Below are positions 57,347 to 64,000 of a stretch of 64,000 bases of DNA, piece after piece. Each line of letters opens with the position of its first letter. Position 1 is the first letter of the stretch. The notes beneath the pieces are model-generated. The model was not told where the DNA came from. It saw nothing but the letters and a program-made list of their open reading frames with translations, and ran no database searches. A program made the translations under genes and the position numbers. This stretch comes from Lacimicrobium sp. SS2-24 (GTDB taxonomy: Bacteria > Pseudomonadota > Gammaproteobacteria > Enterobacterales > Alteromonadaceae): NCBI RefSeq assembly GCF_002201535.1, contig NZ_NIWW01000001.1, forward strand, positions 310,001 to 374,000, read 5' to 3'.

Positions 57347-58999
57347 ATGGCCTCCCTGTCTTATCACAATAAACGTGTTCTGGTTGTAGACGACCAACGC
57401 CCTTTTTTGATCTTGTTGCGTGGTATTATGAACAACCTTGGCGCACAGTCTGTGGTGGTGGTGCAAAATGGCGAATCCGCTATCGCTGCCTGTCGACATG
57501 AAAAGTTCGACATTATTATCTCTGACCTTCATTTGGGCAGCGATAAGAAAAATGGCTATCAATTGTTAGAAGAACTCAGAATCCGCAAACTGATCCGCCC
57601 CACTACCGTGTACATTATGGTAAGTGCCGACAGTGACCGGCCTATGGTTTTAGGCAGTATTGAAAAGCAACCCGATGATTATCTGATAAAGCCTTTTTCC
57701 CAGGCTCAGCTTCACAACCGTATCGCCAAAGCGCACCATAAGAGACTGACATTACGACATGTGTACGAAAAAGCGATGAACGGCGACAACGATGGCGCCA
57801 TTGCTGCGTGTCGTGCACTCATCAGTGACAATAAAAAATACAGCCGCGCTTGTGCTGCTGTGCTCATCGATTTGCTGTGGCGCGAACAGCGCTATGCTGA
57901 GGCGCTCAATCTGCTTGAGTCACTCTCTCAGTCAAAGGCCCTCCCCTGGGTGACCATTGCCCTGGCAAGAACACATTTATTAATGAACGACACCAAAAAA
58001 GCCATGTATTTCGCCCGCAAGATTTGTATGCAGCGGCTGTTTATGGTGGATGGTCTGGACTTACTCGCACAGGCGCATATGCAAAGCGAATCTCTTGAAG
58101 AGGCCCTCGACTCCATCCAAAAAGCATTAGCGATGGCGCCTTACTCACTGACCCGACAGTTTCTGGGTTGCGAAATTGCCAGGCTGGCGGGTGACTACGA
58201 GATGGCTAAAAACTGCTGCCAGGCGATTTTGGAACAGAGTAAGAAGTCTGTTCATCGCAGCGTTTTACATCTGTGTAATTACGTACGCAGTATCTTAGAT
58301 GCCGCCGAGAAAGCCGAAGACAAACGACAGAAAAACAAGTTTCAGCAAGAGGCAATGTTGGTCTTGCAGCGCAATCGCAATGACGAGTTACTGACCCGTA
58401 CCAAAGAGGCGTTCGATTACGGCGTATATGAAGATTTGGTGGGTGCTCGCATTAACTTTATCGATGGTAAGCTGATCGAAGCGAAACGTCTGCTCAATGA
58501 AACGCAGTATCAATTGCGTAAAAAGTTTGATCATTACCCGATGACTCTGGCCCCGGATTCCATCGATCTGATGTGTGATTTAGGCGAATATGAAGAGCTT
58601 GGGGATCTGCTCGAACAACTCAAGGACAGCGATATTCAACTGGATACCAACCTCAAATATCTCATCGATAAAACCGAAGACCGCACTAATAAGGTTAAGC
58701 AGCAGTATAATAAACACAACCGGGATGGCCTGAAAAAGTATTCTCAGGGGCAATACCAGGCGGCGTATGACGCCTTCATAGCAGCTCAGGAGCTGGCACC
58801 TATGAATACGGGTGTGGCCCTTAATTTATTGCAATGCCTGCTAAAATTACAGGAAAAAGCCGCCAAACCTGATCTCACTCTGCTGGCTAAATGTCGGCAG
58901 ACATTCAGGATGCTCGACGGAATGCGATTGTCTGACTCCCATCAGGCCAAATTTAATAGCATCAGGGATGATGTAAAACACTATCTGGAGCGTACATGA
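57347..58999 (+). CDS. Response regulator with TPR-type helical repeats
   Basis: About 550 residues. Residues 8-125 form a receiver domain with acidic pair Asp15-Asp16, phosphorylation site Asp60 (IIISDLHLG), Ser93 and Lys115 (LIKPF), all present. The rest (about 135-550) is helical and TPR-like (for example AYDAFIAAQELAPMNTGVALNLLQ near the end). No output DNA-binding or enzymatic domain is seen, so it probably signals through protein contacts. ATG 57347 starts MASLSYHNKRVLVVDD; the frame is open upstream to 57008 but lies antisense to the neighbour. No partner kinase is nearby. Confidence 0.88.
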   Translation: MASLSYHNKRVLVVDDQRPFLILLRGIMNNLGAQSVVVVQNGESAIAACRHEKFDIIISDLHLGSDKKNGYQLLEELRIRKLIRPTTVYIMVSADSDRPMVLGSIEKQPDDYLIKPFSQAQLHNRIAKAHHKRLTLRHVYEKAMNGDNDGAIAACRALISDNKKYSRACAAVLIDLLWREQRYAEALNLLESLSQSKALPWVTIALARTHLLMNDTKKAMYFARKICMQRLFMVDGLDLLAQAHMQSESLEEALDSIQKALAMAPYSLTRQFLGCEIARLAGDYEMAKNCCQAILEQSKKSVHRSVLHLCNYVRSILDAAEKAEDKRQKNKFQQEAMLVLQRNRNDELLTRTKEAFDYGVYEDLVGARINFIDGKLIEAKRLLNETQYQLRKKFDHYPMTLAPDSIDLMCDLGEYEELGDLLEQLKDSDIQLDTNLKYLIDKTEDRTNKVKQQYNKHNRDGLKKYSQGQYQAAYDAFIAAQELAPMNTGVALNLLQCLLKLQEKAAKPDLTLLAKCRQTFRMLDGMRLSDSHQAKFNSIRDDVKHYLERT

Positions 59000-59271
59000 A
59001 ACGATTTTTAGCCGTGTCCTCAATCCTGCCTATGTTAACGGCCTGCATGAGCACAGAGAACCCCTGTGAAAGAGTCTTAGAGGTAAAGCAGCAGGAGCAA
59101 CAGTGCGCTGAATGGCGAAAAGTGATGATGGATAAGAATCACCCTCAACAAGCTCTGACAGCCAAAAAACGCTACGAAGAAGCCTGTCTGGACTTGCGTT
59201 ATTATCGTGACCAGTACGATACCATCTGCAAAGGTGATGAGACCCCTATCGGGGAAAGACGAAAAAATTAA
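58996..59271 (+). CDS. Small Cys-containing lipoprotein
   Basis: A 91-residue protein with a lipoprotein signal: MKRFLAVSSILPMLTAC, lipobox LTAC with Cys17. The mature part is charged and helical and has four more cysteines (CERVL, QQCAEW, EACLD, TICKG), evenly spread, possibly forming two disulfides. The ATG overlaps the response-regulator stop by four bases (ATGA), so the two are translated together. I do not recognise the family. Confidence 0.75.
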   Translation: MKRFLAVSSILPMLTACMSTENPCERVLEVKQQEQQCAEWRKVMMDKNHPQQALTAKKRYEEACLDLRYYRDQYDTICKGDETPIGERRKN

Positions 59272-59294
59272 GAGGATTATCCACTTTCCATACA

Positions 59295-59326
59295 GGATGC
59301 GACAACCCGTTAAGGTTATCGCATCC
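59295..59326. terminator. Hairpin between converging lipoprotein and pirin genes
   Basis: GGATGCGA (59295-59302) pairs with TCGCATCC (59319-59326), extended by AACC/GGTT past one mismatch. Neither side has a T tract, so terminator function for the converging genes is uncertain. Confidence 0.5.
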
Positions 59327-59340
59327 AGATCTGACATAGA

Positions 59341-60177
59341 TTATTGTCTTTGTACCAGCTTTCCCTGCTGGTAGTCCTTTAGCGCTTGCTCTATTTCTGC
59401 TCGAGTGTTCATCACAAATGGACCGTACTGCTCCACCGGCTCATTGATTGGCTCCCCGGCGACCAGTATCAGCCGGGCATGCTCCTGCAACAGGATTTCC
59501 ACCTGGTTTCCTTCGCCCAACACCCCAATTTCGCCGCGTTTTAATGTGGTAGCGCCAATGCTGACCTGCCCTTCATAGCAGTACACAAAAGCACTGTGTC
59601 CCGAGTCAGTGGGCAGTGTGATCGGCTCACAATCGGCACTATGGACATCTAAAAACAATGGTTTAACGGCCTGAGTTGTGACCGCACCGCTGACACCATC
59701 TAACTCGCCGGCAAGCACACGAATACGGATACCATCACCTTTAGACAGCTCAGGAACTTGTGCAGAGGGAATATCCTGATATCCCGGTGCTGACATTTTT
59801 TCCGATGCGGGTAAGTTTACCCAAAGTTGAAAGCCACGCATTTCACCCTCTGTCTGTTTCGGCATCTCTTCATGGATGATGCCACTGCCTGCATTCATCC
59901 ATTGCAACCCCCCATCTTCAATCAGCCCCTCGTTACCGACAGAATCCTTATGACCCATTTTACCTTTGAGCATATAAGTTACGGTCTGAAAACCTCGGTG
60001 CGGGTGTGGCGGAAATCCAGCCAGATAGTCACCGGGCACATCTGAGCCAAACTCATCTAACAGCAGAAAAGGGTCGAGACGTGTCAGTCCGGGTTGTCCG
60101 ATAATTCGTGTTAACGCAACACCCGCCCCATCACTGGTTTTCATCCCCCGTGCTTTACGCATGATTGTTCTGTTCAT
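59341..60177 (-). CDS. Pirin family protein
   Basis: A 278-residue bicupin. The metal-binding residues of the N-terminal cupin are in GFPPHPHRGFQTVTYML and SGIIHEEMP. Some pirins, such as E. coli YhhW, have quercetinase activity; the substrate here is unknown. It ends a three-base-spaced pair with the glutathionyl-hydroquinone reductase gene upstream, so both may act on quinone-like or phenolic compounds (inference). Confidence 0.92.
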   Translation of the reverse strand: MNRTIMRKARGMKTSDGAGVALTRIIGQPGLTRLDPFLLLDEFGSDVPGDYLAGFPPHPHRGFQTVTYMLKGKMGHKDSVGNEGLIEDGGLQWMNAGSGIIHEEMPKQTEGEMRGFQLWVNLPASEKMSAPGYQDIPSAQVPELSKGDGIRIRVLAGELDGVSGAVTTQAVKPLFLDVHSADCEPITLPTDSGHSAFVYCYEGQVSIGATTLKRGEIGVLGEGNQVEILLQEHARLILVAGEPINEPVEQYGPFVMNTRAEIEQALKDYQQGKLVQRQ

Positions 60178-60179
60178 TG

Positions 60180-61136
60180 TCAGGCTCCTCTTCCGTGAGG
60201 TTGTTTAAAGTTCAGCTCAGGGCCTTTTGGAACCACTCTGGTTGGATTAATGGTCTTATGGCTGAAGTAATAATGGCGTTTAATATGATCAAGATTTACG
60301 GTCTCAGCGATACCAGGGTACTGATAGAGCTCACGCAAATAACCACTGAGATGTTCGTAATCCGCAATACGGCGAACGTTACATTTGAAGTGCCCGACAT
60401 ACACCGCATCAAAGCGAATTAATGTGGTAAACAGGCGCCAGTCGGCTTCAGTGATTTGATTTCCAGCAAGGTACCGTTGCCCCGAAAGTCTCTCTTCCAG
60501 GCGATCAAGTTCAGCGAAAAGTTCGTCAACGGCTTCCTCATAAGCTTCCTGCGTCGTTGCAAAACCTGCCTTGTAAACCCCGTTATTGATGTTGTTGTAC
60601 ACCGTTTCATTAATATCATCTATTTGAGATTTCAGGTGCTTGGGGTAAAAGTCCAGCGTATTGCCCGTTAGCGAATCAAATGCTGAATTAAATATGCGGA
60701 TAATCTCGGCAGATTCATTGTTCACTATGGTCTCGGTCTGTTTATCCCACAAAACAGGGACGGTGACCCTGCCTGAATAATCCCCCACTGCAGTTGTGTA
60801 GAGTTGATGCATATATTGATGTCCATACACCGCATCGTCCGTTGCATCCGGATAGCCACCAAACTCCCAGCCATTTTCAAGCATATCGGGACTCACTACG
60901 GACACCGAAATGTGGGTCTCCAGTTGCTTTAGCTTTCTGAATATCAGAGTCCGATGTGCCCAGGGACAGGCTAGTGATACATAAAGATGGTAACGCCCTG
61001 ATTCGGGTTTAAACTTGCTGTCAGCACTGCTGGAAATCCAATCCCGAAAGCGTGCCGCATCCCGCTCAAAGCGCCCTCCTGATTTTTTTGTGTCATACCA
61101 CTTGTCATGCCACTGACCATCTATCAGCAAACCCAT
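60180..61136 (-). CDS. yqjG: Glutathionyl-hydroquinone reductase (YqjG type)
   Basis: A 318-residue Xi-class glutathione transferase that reduces glutathionyl-hydroquinones. The active Cys57 is in the motif ACPWAHRTLIF, and the N-terminal GGRFERDAARFRDWIS and the C-terminal domain LSGQRYLAGNQITEADWRLFTTLIRFD are characteristic. It lies two bases before pirin on the same strand. The 91 bp upstream show no clear site. Confidence 0.92.
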   Translation of the reverse strand: MGLLIDGQWHDKWYDTKKSGGRFERDAARFRDWISSSADSKFKPESGRYHLYVSLACPWAHRTLIFRKLKQLETHISVSVVSPDMLENGWEFGGYPDATDDAVYGHQYMHQLYTTAVGDYSGRVTVPVLWDKQTETIVNNESAEIIRIFNSAFDSLTGNTLDFYPKHLKSQIDDINETVYNNINNGVYKAGFATTQEAYEEAVDELFAELDRLEERLSGQRYLAGNQITEADWRLFTTLIRFDAVYVGHFKCNVRRIADYEHLSGYLRELYQYPGIAETVNLDHIKRHYYFSHKTINPTRVVPKGPELNFKQPHGRGA

Positions 61137-61227
61137 AAGGCTCTCCTGTTGAATTAATCGACAGCCGCATTAAAGCAGTTAACTAAAGTGATTAATATTG
61201 CAATAAATACTCATCATCATTCTAATT

Positions 61228-62424
61228 TTACGAAAGTTTATCGACTACCGCTTCTGCAATGGGCAGTGCTGAGGTGGCGGCGGGCGACGGTGCATTGCCC
61301 AGGTGCAGAGAGCGTTCAGTCGTCACAAATCTAAAGTCATGCAGCAATTCTCCCTGCTGACTGACTGCCTGCGCTCGGATACCACTTCGGTAGGGCTTGA
61401 GATCAGCTAGCTGTAGCTGTGGGCAGTATCGCTGTGCCTTGTCAAGGTAAGCGCGTTTATTTAACGAACCATACATCTCACTGATGCCACTGCGCCAATA
61501 CTGGCTGAGTAACTTCCACAGCCCCGGGTAGCTTAAGGTTTGGCTCAGTTCTGCAGCATTGATTGAGCGCCAGCTGTAGGCTTCTCGTGCCAGGGCCAGT
61601 ACAGCATTAGGTCCAACAGTGACAGAGCCATCGATCATTCTTGTCAGGTGCACGCCCAAAAAAGGTAATTCGGGATCAGGCACCGGATAAATCAGGTGAC
61701 GAATGATGTCATTATGCTGTGAATCGAGTCTGAAATATTCACCGCGAAAAGGAATGATACGAAAATCAGGTTCCAGCCCCTGGAGTCGGATCAAATTGTC
61801 TGCATAAAGTCCGGCACAGTTAACAAATCCATCGCTCCTGAAATGTTGCTCTCCACAACGCAGACGGATGCCCTGTCCATTTTCTTCCAATGCCGTGACC
61901 TTATGGTTATAAAAAATTTGTGCGCCAGCCGATTGCGCCAGTCCCAGTAAAGTGCGGGTAATGGCGGTGTAGTCAGTAATACCTGTCTGGGCAACATAGA
62001 TGGCCGCCTTGCCGCGTATCGCGTTTTCTTCTTTTGCTAACTGTCGCTCATCCAGCACGACGGGCGAAAGCTGATTCTGCTGACACCTGTGATACAGGGT
62101 ATTCAGTCTCTCCTCCTCTTTATCGTCGGTGGCCACAATCAGCTTTCCACACTGCAAAAAGGGCAGATTATAACGCCGGCAAAATGCCAGCGTTCGCTCC
62201 AGCCCCTCTCTGCAGTAGCGGGCTTTGAGGCTACCCGGTTGATAATAGACACCGGCGTGAATCACGCCTGAATTACGTCCTGTCTGATGCTGAGCTGCCT
62301 GCAGTTCTTTCTCAACTATTGCCACACGTTTTCCAGGATGACGCTCGAGGTATATGTGGGCGCAGGCAGCGCCCAGTATGCCGGCTCCGGCAATAATCAA
62401 GTCAAAGTGTTGTTCTGTGCTCAT
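61228..62424 (-). CDS. lhgO: L-2-hydroxyglutarate oxidase
   Basis: A 398-residue FAD enzyme of the DAO family, oxidising L-2-hydroxyglutarate to 2-oxoglutarate. It has the FAD loop IIAGAGILGAACAHIYLE (about 9-26), QTGRNSGVIHAGVYYQPGSLKARYC and FRGEYFRL, matching E. coli LhgO/YgaF. The start overlaps the stop of the lipoprotein gene upstream by four bases. The csiD/gab genes that accompany it in E. coli are absent here. Confidence 0.92.
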   Translation of the reverse strand: MSTEQHFDLIIAGAGILGAACAHIYLERHPGKRVAIVEKELQAAQHQTGRNSGVIHAGVYYQPGSLKARYCREGLERTLAFCRRYNLPFLQCGKLIVATDDKEEERLNTLYHRCQQNQLSPVVLDERQLAKEENAIRGKAAIYVAQTGITDYTAITRTLLGLAQSAGAQIFYNHKVTALEENGQGIRLRCGEQHFRSDGFVNCAGLYADNLIRLQGLEPDFRIIPFRGEYFRLDSQHNDIIRHLIYPVPDPELPFLGVHLTRMIDGSVTVGPNAVLALAREAYSWRSINAAELSQTLSYPGLWKLLSQYWRSGISEMYGSLNKRAYLDKAQRYCPQLQLADLKPYRSGIRAQAVSQQGELLHDFRFVTTERSLHLGNAPSPAATSALPIAEAVVDKLS

Positions 62425-63251
62425 GATGGTCCAATCAAATTGTCCAACTGCTGAATAAGGTTATTGATTTCACGATTAAGGTGCGCCCGTTGTCGAGAGG
62501 TCAGGCTGCGGTTAAGCTCATGCAGCATTTTTGCATAGACGCCACGATTATGCGCCGCTTGTTGCTGATATTGAACTGATTCGAATTGCTGAGGGCGGGT
62601 AAGCACATCATTCAATTGTGTGCGCCACGGGTTACCATCCTGTCGTTCAAGCAGCACAGAACGCGCCGCGTCCTGCCACGTCCGCCGGTAAGCCATCCAG
62701 GCATCGAAATTATCGGTTAACTGTTGTACATGGGCAGTGATCAGATGTTGCTGATATTCCGTTAAGGGGCCAATCCAGCGCTTCACGTCGTCTATTCTCT
62801 CCTCAACACGCTCATCATTTTCCTCCCGATAGTGCCGCTTCTCACGTTTCTCGTTACGCGCTTGTAATGCAACAAATAGAGACTGAATTTGCTCATCTGT
62901 AAGGGTTAACGCAAGATCACTGATATCATCGCTCAGGGTCTCAATCAGCCGCAACCAATGCGCACGTCCTTTATCAAACTCCACCATCCATTGTGCCTCG
63001 GTTAATGGTGCTTCGTTTATCCGGGCCTGCAAATCAATCAGATGGCGCCGATAGCTGTCCAGCTCCTGGTTGCGGTGCCATTTCAGCCATTTTCCCATGT
63101 ATTGGTCAAATACCCGCTTTTGCGCCGTATTGAGCTCTACATAATCATCAATATACCAATGCACCAGCCAATCCAGATTATTGTATACAAAGCCAGTGGA
63201 ACACCCCGCTAAACTGATGGTGAGAACCACGCCGAGTAGAAACTTTTTCAT
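62421..63251 (-). CDS. DUF6279 family lipoprotein
   Basis: A 276-residue predicted lipoprotein: MKKFLLGVVLTISLAGC with lipobox LAGC and Cys17. The mature protein is helical with a charged central part (NEKREKRHYREENDERVEERIDDVKRW at about 132-158). It starts FVYNNLDWLVHWYIDDYVELNTAQK, typical of the DUF6279 group; function unknown. It precedes lhgO and overlaps it by four bases, which suggests co-expression without showing a shared task. Confidence 0.85.
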   Translation of the reverse strand: MKKFLLGVVLTISLAGCSTGFVYNNLDWLVHWYIDDYVELNTAQKRVFDQYMGKWLKWHRNQELDSYRRHLIDLQARINEAPLTEAQWMVEFDKGRAHWLRLIETLSDDISDLALTLTDEQIQSLFVALQARNEKREKRHYREENDERVEERIDDVKRWIGPLTEYQQHLITAHVQQLTDNFDAWMAYRRTWQDAARSVLLERQDGNPWRTQLNDVLTRPQQFESVQYQQQAAHNRGVYAKMLHELNRSLTSRQRAHLNREINNLIQQLDNLIGPS

Positions 63252-63357
63252 CTGACTACCTGATACTTTAATTTGCCTGTTATCTTATACCCTCAGATTT
63301 ACAGAATTGATCGTTACCTGTCTAATCAGAAACGAAATACCAGCATCAGGAAGCGCT

Positions 63358-64000
63358 ATGAAAAGAATTGCCTTGTTAACCTCAGGTGGCGATGCCCCTG
63401 GAATGAATGCTGCTATCCGCGCCATCGTTCTGGCCTGTCACTATGAGGGCATTGTGCCGCTTGGTTATCGACATGGTTTTAACGGGTTACTGGAACAAGA
63501 ATACCGTGTTCTTGAGACGGAAGATGTGTACAACATTATCCAACGTGGCGGAACGATTCTTAAAAGTGCTCGCTGTCAGGCCTTTACTACTGAACAGGGT
63601 GCTCGCACCGCCGCCCGCAATCTCGATGAGGCCAATGTAGATGGCTTGATTATTATCGGGGGAGATGGCTCCTTCCATGGTGCCGAGCACCTGTCTAAAT
63701 ATTGGCAAGGCAAGATTGTCGGACTGCCTGGTACCATCGACAATGATATCAATGGTACGGATGCCACCATTGGCTACTACACCGCTATTGATACGGCTTT
63801 AGAGAGTATCGATAAAGTACGTGATACGGCGGATGCGTTTGAGCGCATTTTTTTAATAGAAGTGATGGGAAGGCACGCCGGGTTCATCGGTCTGAGTGCC
63901 GCGGTATGCTCAGGTGCAGAACAGGTCCTGCTGCCTGAGCTTTATGCGGATGCGCCGCCTGAGCTGGAAATCCTCGCGGAACACATCAAACGGGCTCAGA
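63358..64000 (+). CDS. pfkA: 6-phosphofructokinase, 5' part
   Basis: The first 214 residues of an ATP-dependent phosphofructokinase; the gene continues past the window. It starts MKRIALLTSGGDAPGMNAAIRA (ATP loop), then GGDGSFHGAEHL, the catalytic Asp in LPGTIDNDINGTD and VMGRHAGFIG. AGGA lies before the ATG. Its role is the phosphorylation of fructose-6-phosphate, which is also the product of the nag pathway at the other end of the window. Confidence 0.95.
   Translation, partial: MKRIALLTSGGDAPGMNAAIRAIVLACHYEGIVPLGYRHGFNGLLEQEYRVLETEDVYNIIQRGGTILKSARCQAFTTEQGARTAARNLDEANVDGLIIIGGDGSFHGAEHLSKYWQGKIVGLPGTIDNDINGTDATIGYYTAIDTALESIDKVRDTADAFERIFLIEVMGRHAGFIGLSAAVCSGAEQVLLPELYADAPPELEILAEHIKRAQ

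Noticed and set aside
1-64000. Search by eye for CRISPR arrays, insertion sequences, tRNA or rRNA genes and phage genes
   Set aside because: No regular short repeats, transposase, integrase or recognisable RNA genes were seen; the window is dense core genome. Short or degenerate elements could escape reading by eye.

Overview
This 64 kb window looks like ordinary chromosome from a marine or aquatic gammaproteobacterium of the Alteromonadales (Alteromonadaceae-like). The evidence is the mix of gene families: a NagK/NagB-II/NagA/NagP/NagX N-acetylglucosamine cluster next to a SapC-type gene, a class II DAHP synthase, the serC-aroA-cmk-rpsA-ihfB-lapA-lapB-pyrF block, gyrA-ubiG-gph-nrdAB-yfaE, and alaA-yfbR-dgt-sulA. 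The genus cannot be fixed from sequence reading alone. Coding density is high, and I saw no insertion sequence, prophage, CRISPR array, rRNA or tRNA gene.

Layout. 0-6.6 kb: sapC and the GlcNAc utilisation operon nagK-nagBII-nagA-nagP-nagX, preceded by two palindromic operators of NagR type. 6.8-9.5 kb: PPK2 polyphosphate kinase, a VOC-fold protein and an MgtC/DUF4010 membrane protein. 9.6-16.4 kb (minus strand): a YgiQ radical SAM protein, then an fbpABC-type ferric iron ABC operon led by an unrecognised exported helical protein and preceded by a good Fur box. 16.5-21 kb: ppsA and its divergent regulator ppsR, then a membrane diguanylate cyclase. 21-25.6 kb (minus): class II aroF, btuD-btuC with a low-molecular-weight phosphatase, htpX. 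25.7-32.2 kb: pepE, upp, and the biotin genes bioBFCD divergent from bioA over a BirA-like operator.

32.3-45.6 kb: a small membrane protein, asnS, ydjA-like nitroreductase, a 60-residue protein, then the long minus-strand housekeeping block pyrF-lapB-lapA-ihfB-rpsA-cmk-aroA-serC-gyrA. 45.9-51.4 kb: ubiG-gph, then nrdA-nrdB-yfaE behind paired NrdR-type boxes, with a 12-bp perfect hairpin between nrdA and nrdB. 51.4-59.3 kb: a DUF2189 membrane protein, alaA-yfbR-dgt, sulA behind a cluster of LexA-type boxes, a YchJ-like SEC-C protein, and a divergent pair made of a VC2046-like protein and a response regulator with a long helical-repeat tail. 59.3-64 kb: pirin, YqjG-type glutathionyl-hydroquinone reductase, lhgO, a DUF6279 lipoprotein and the 5' part of pfkA, which runs off the window.

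The strongest non-routine observations are regulatory: the NagR operator pair, the Fur box, the BirA-like site, the two NrdR boxes 32 bp apart, the multi-site LexA region at sulA and the nrdA/nrdB hairpin. The best candidate for poorly described biology is the His-rich exported protein that heads the iron operon. I found no convincing wholly new multi-gene system; most of the window is core genome.
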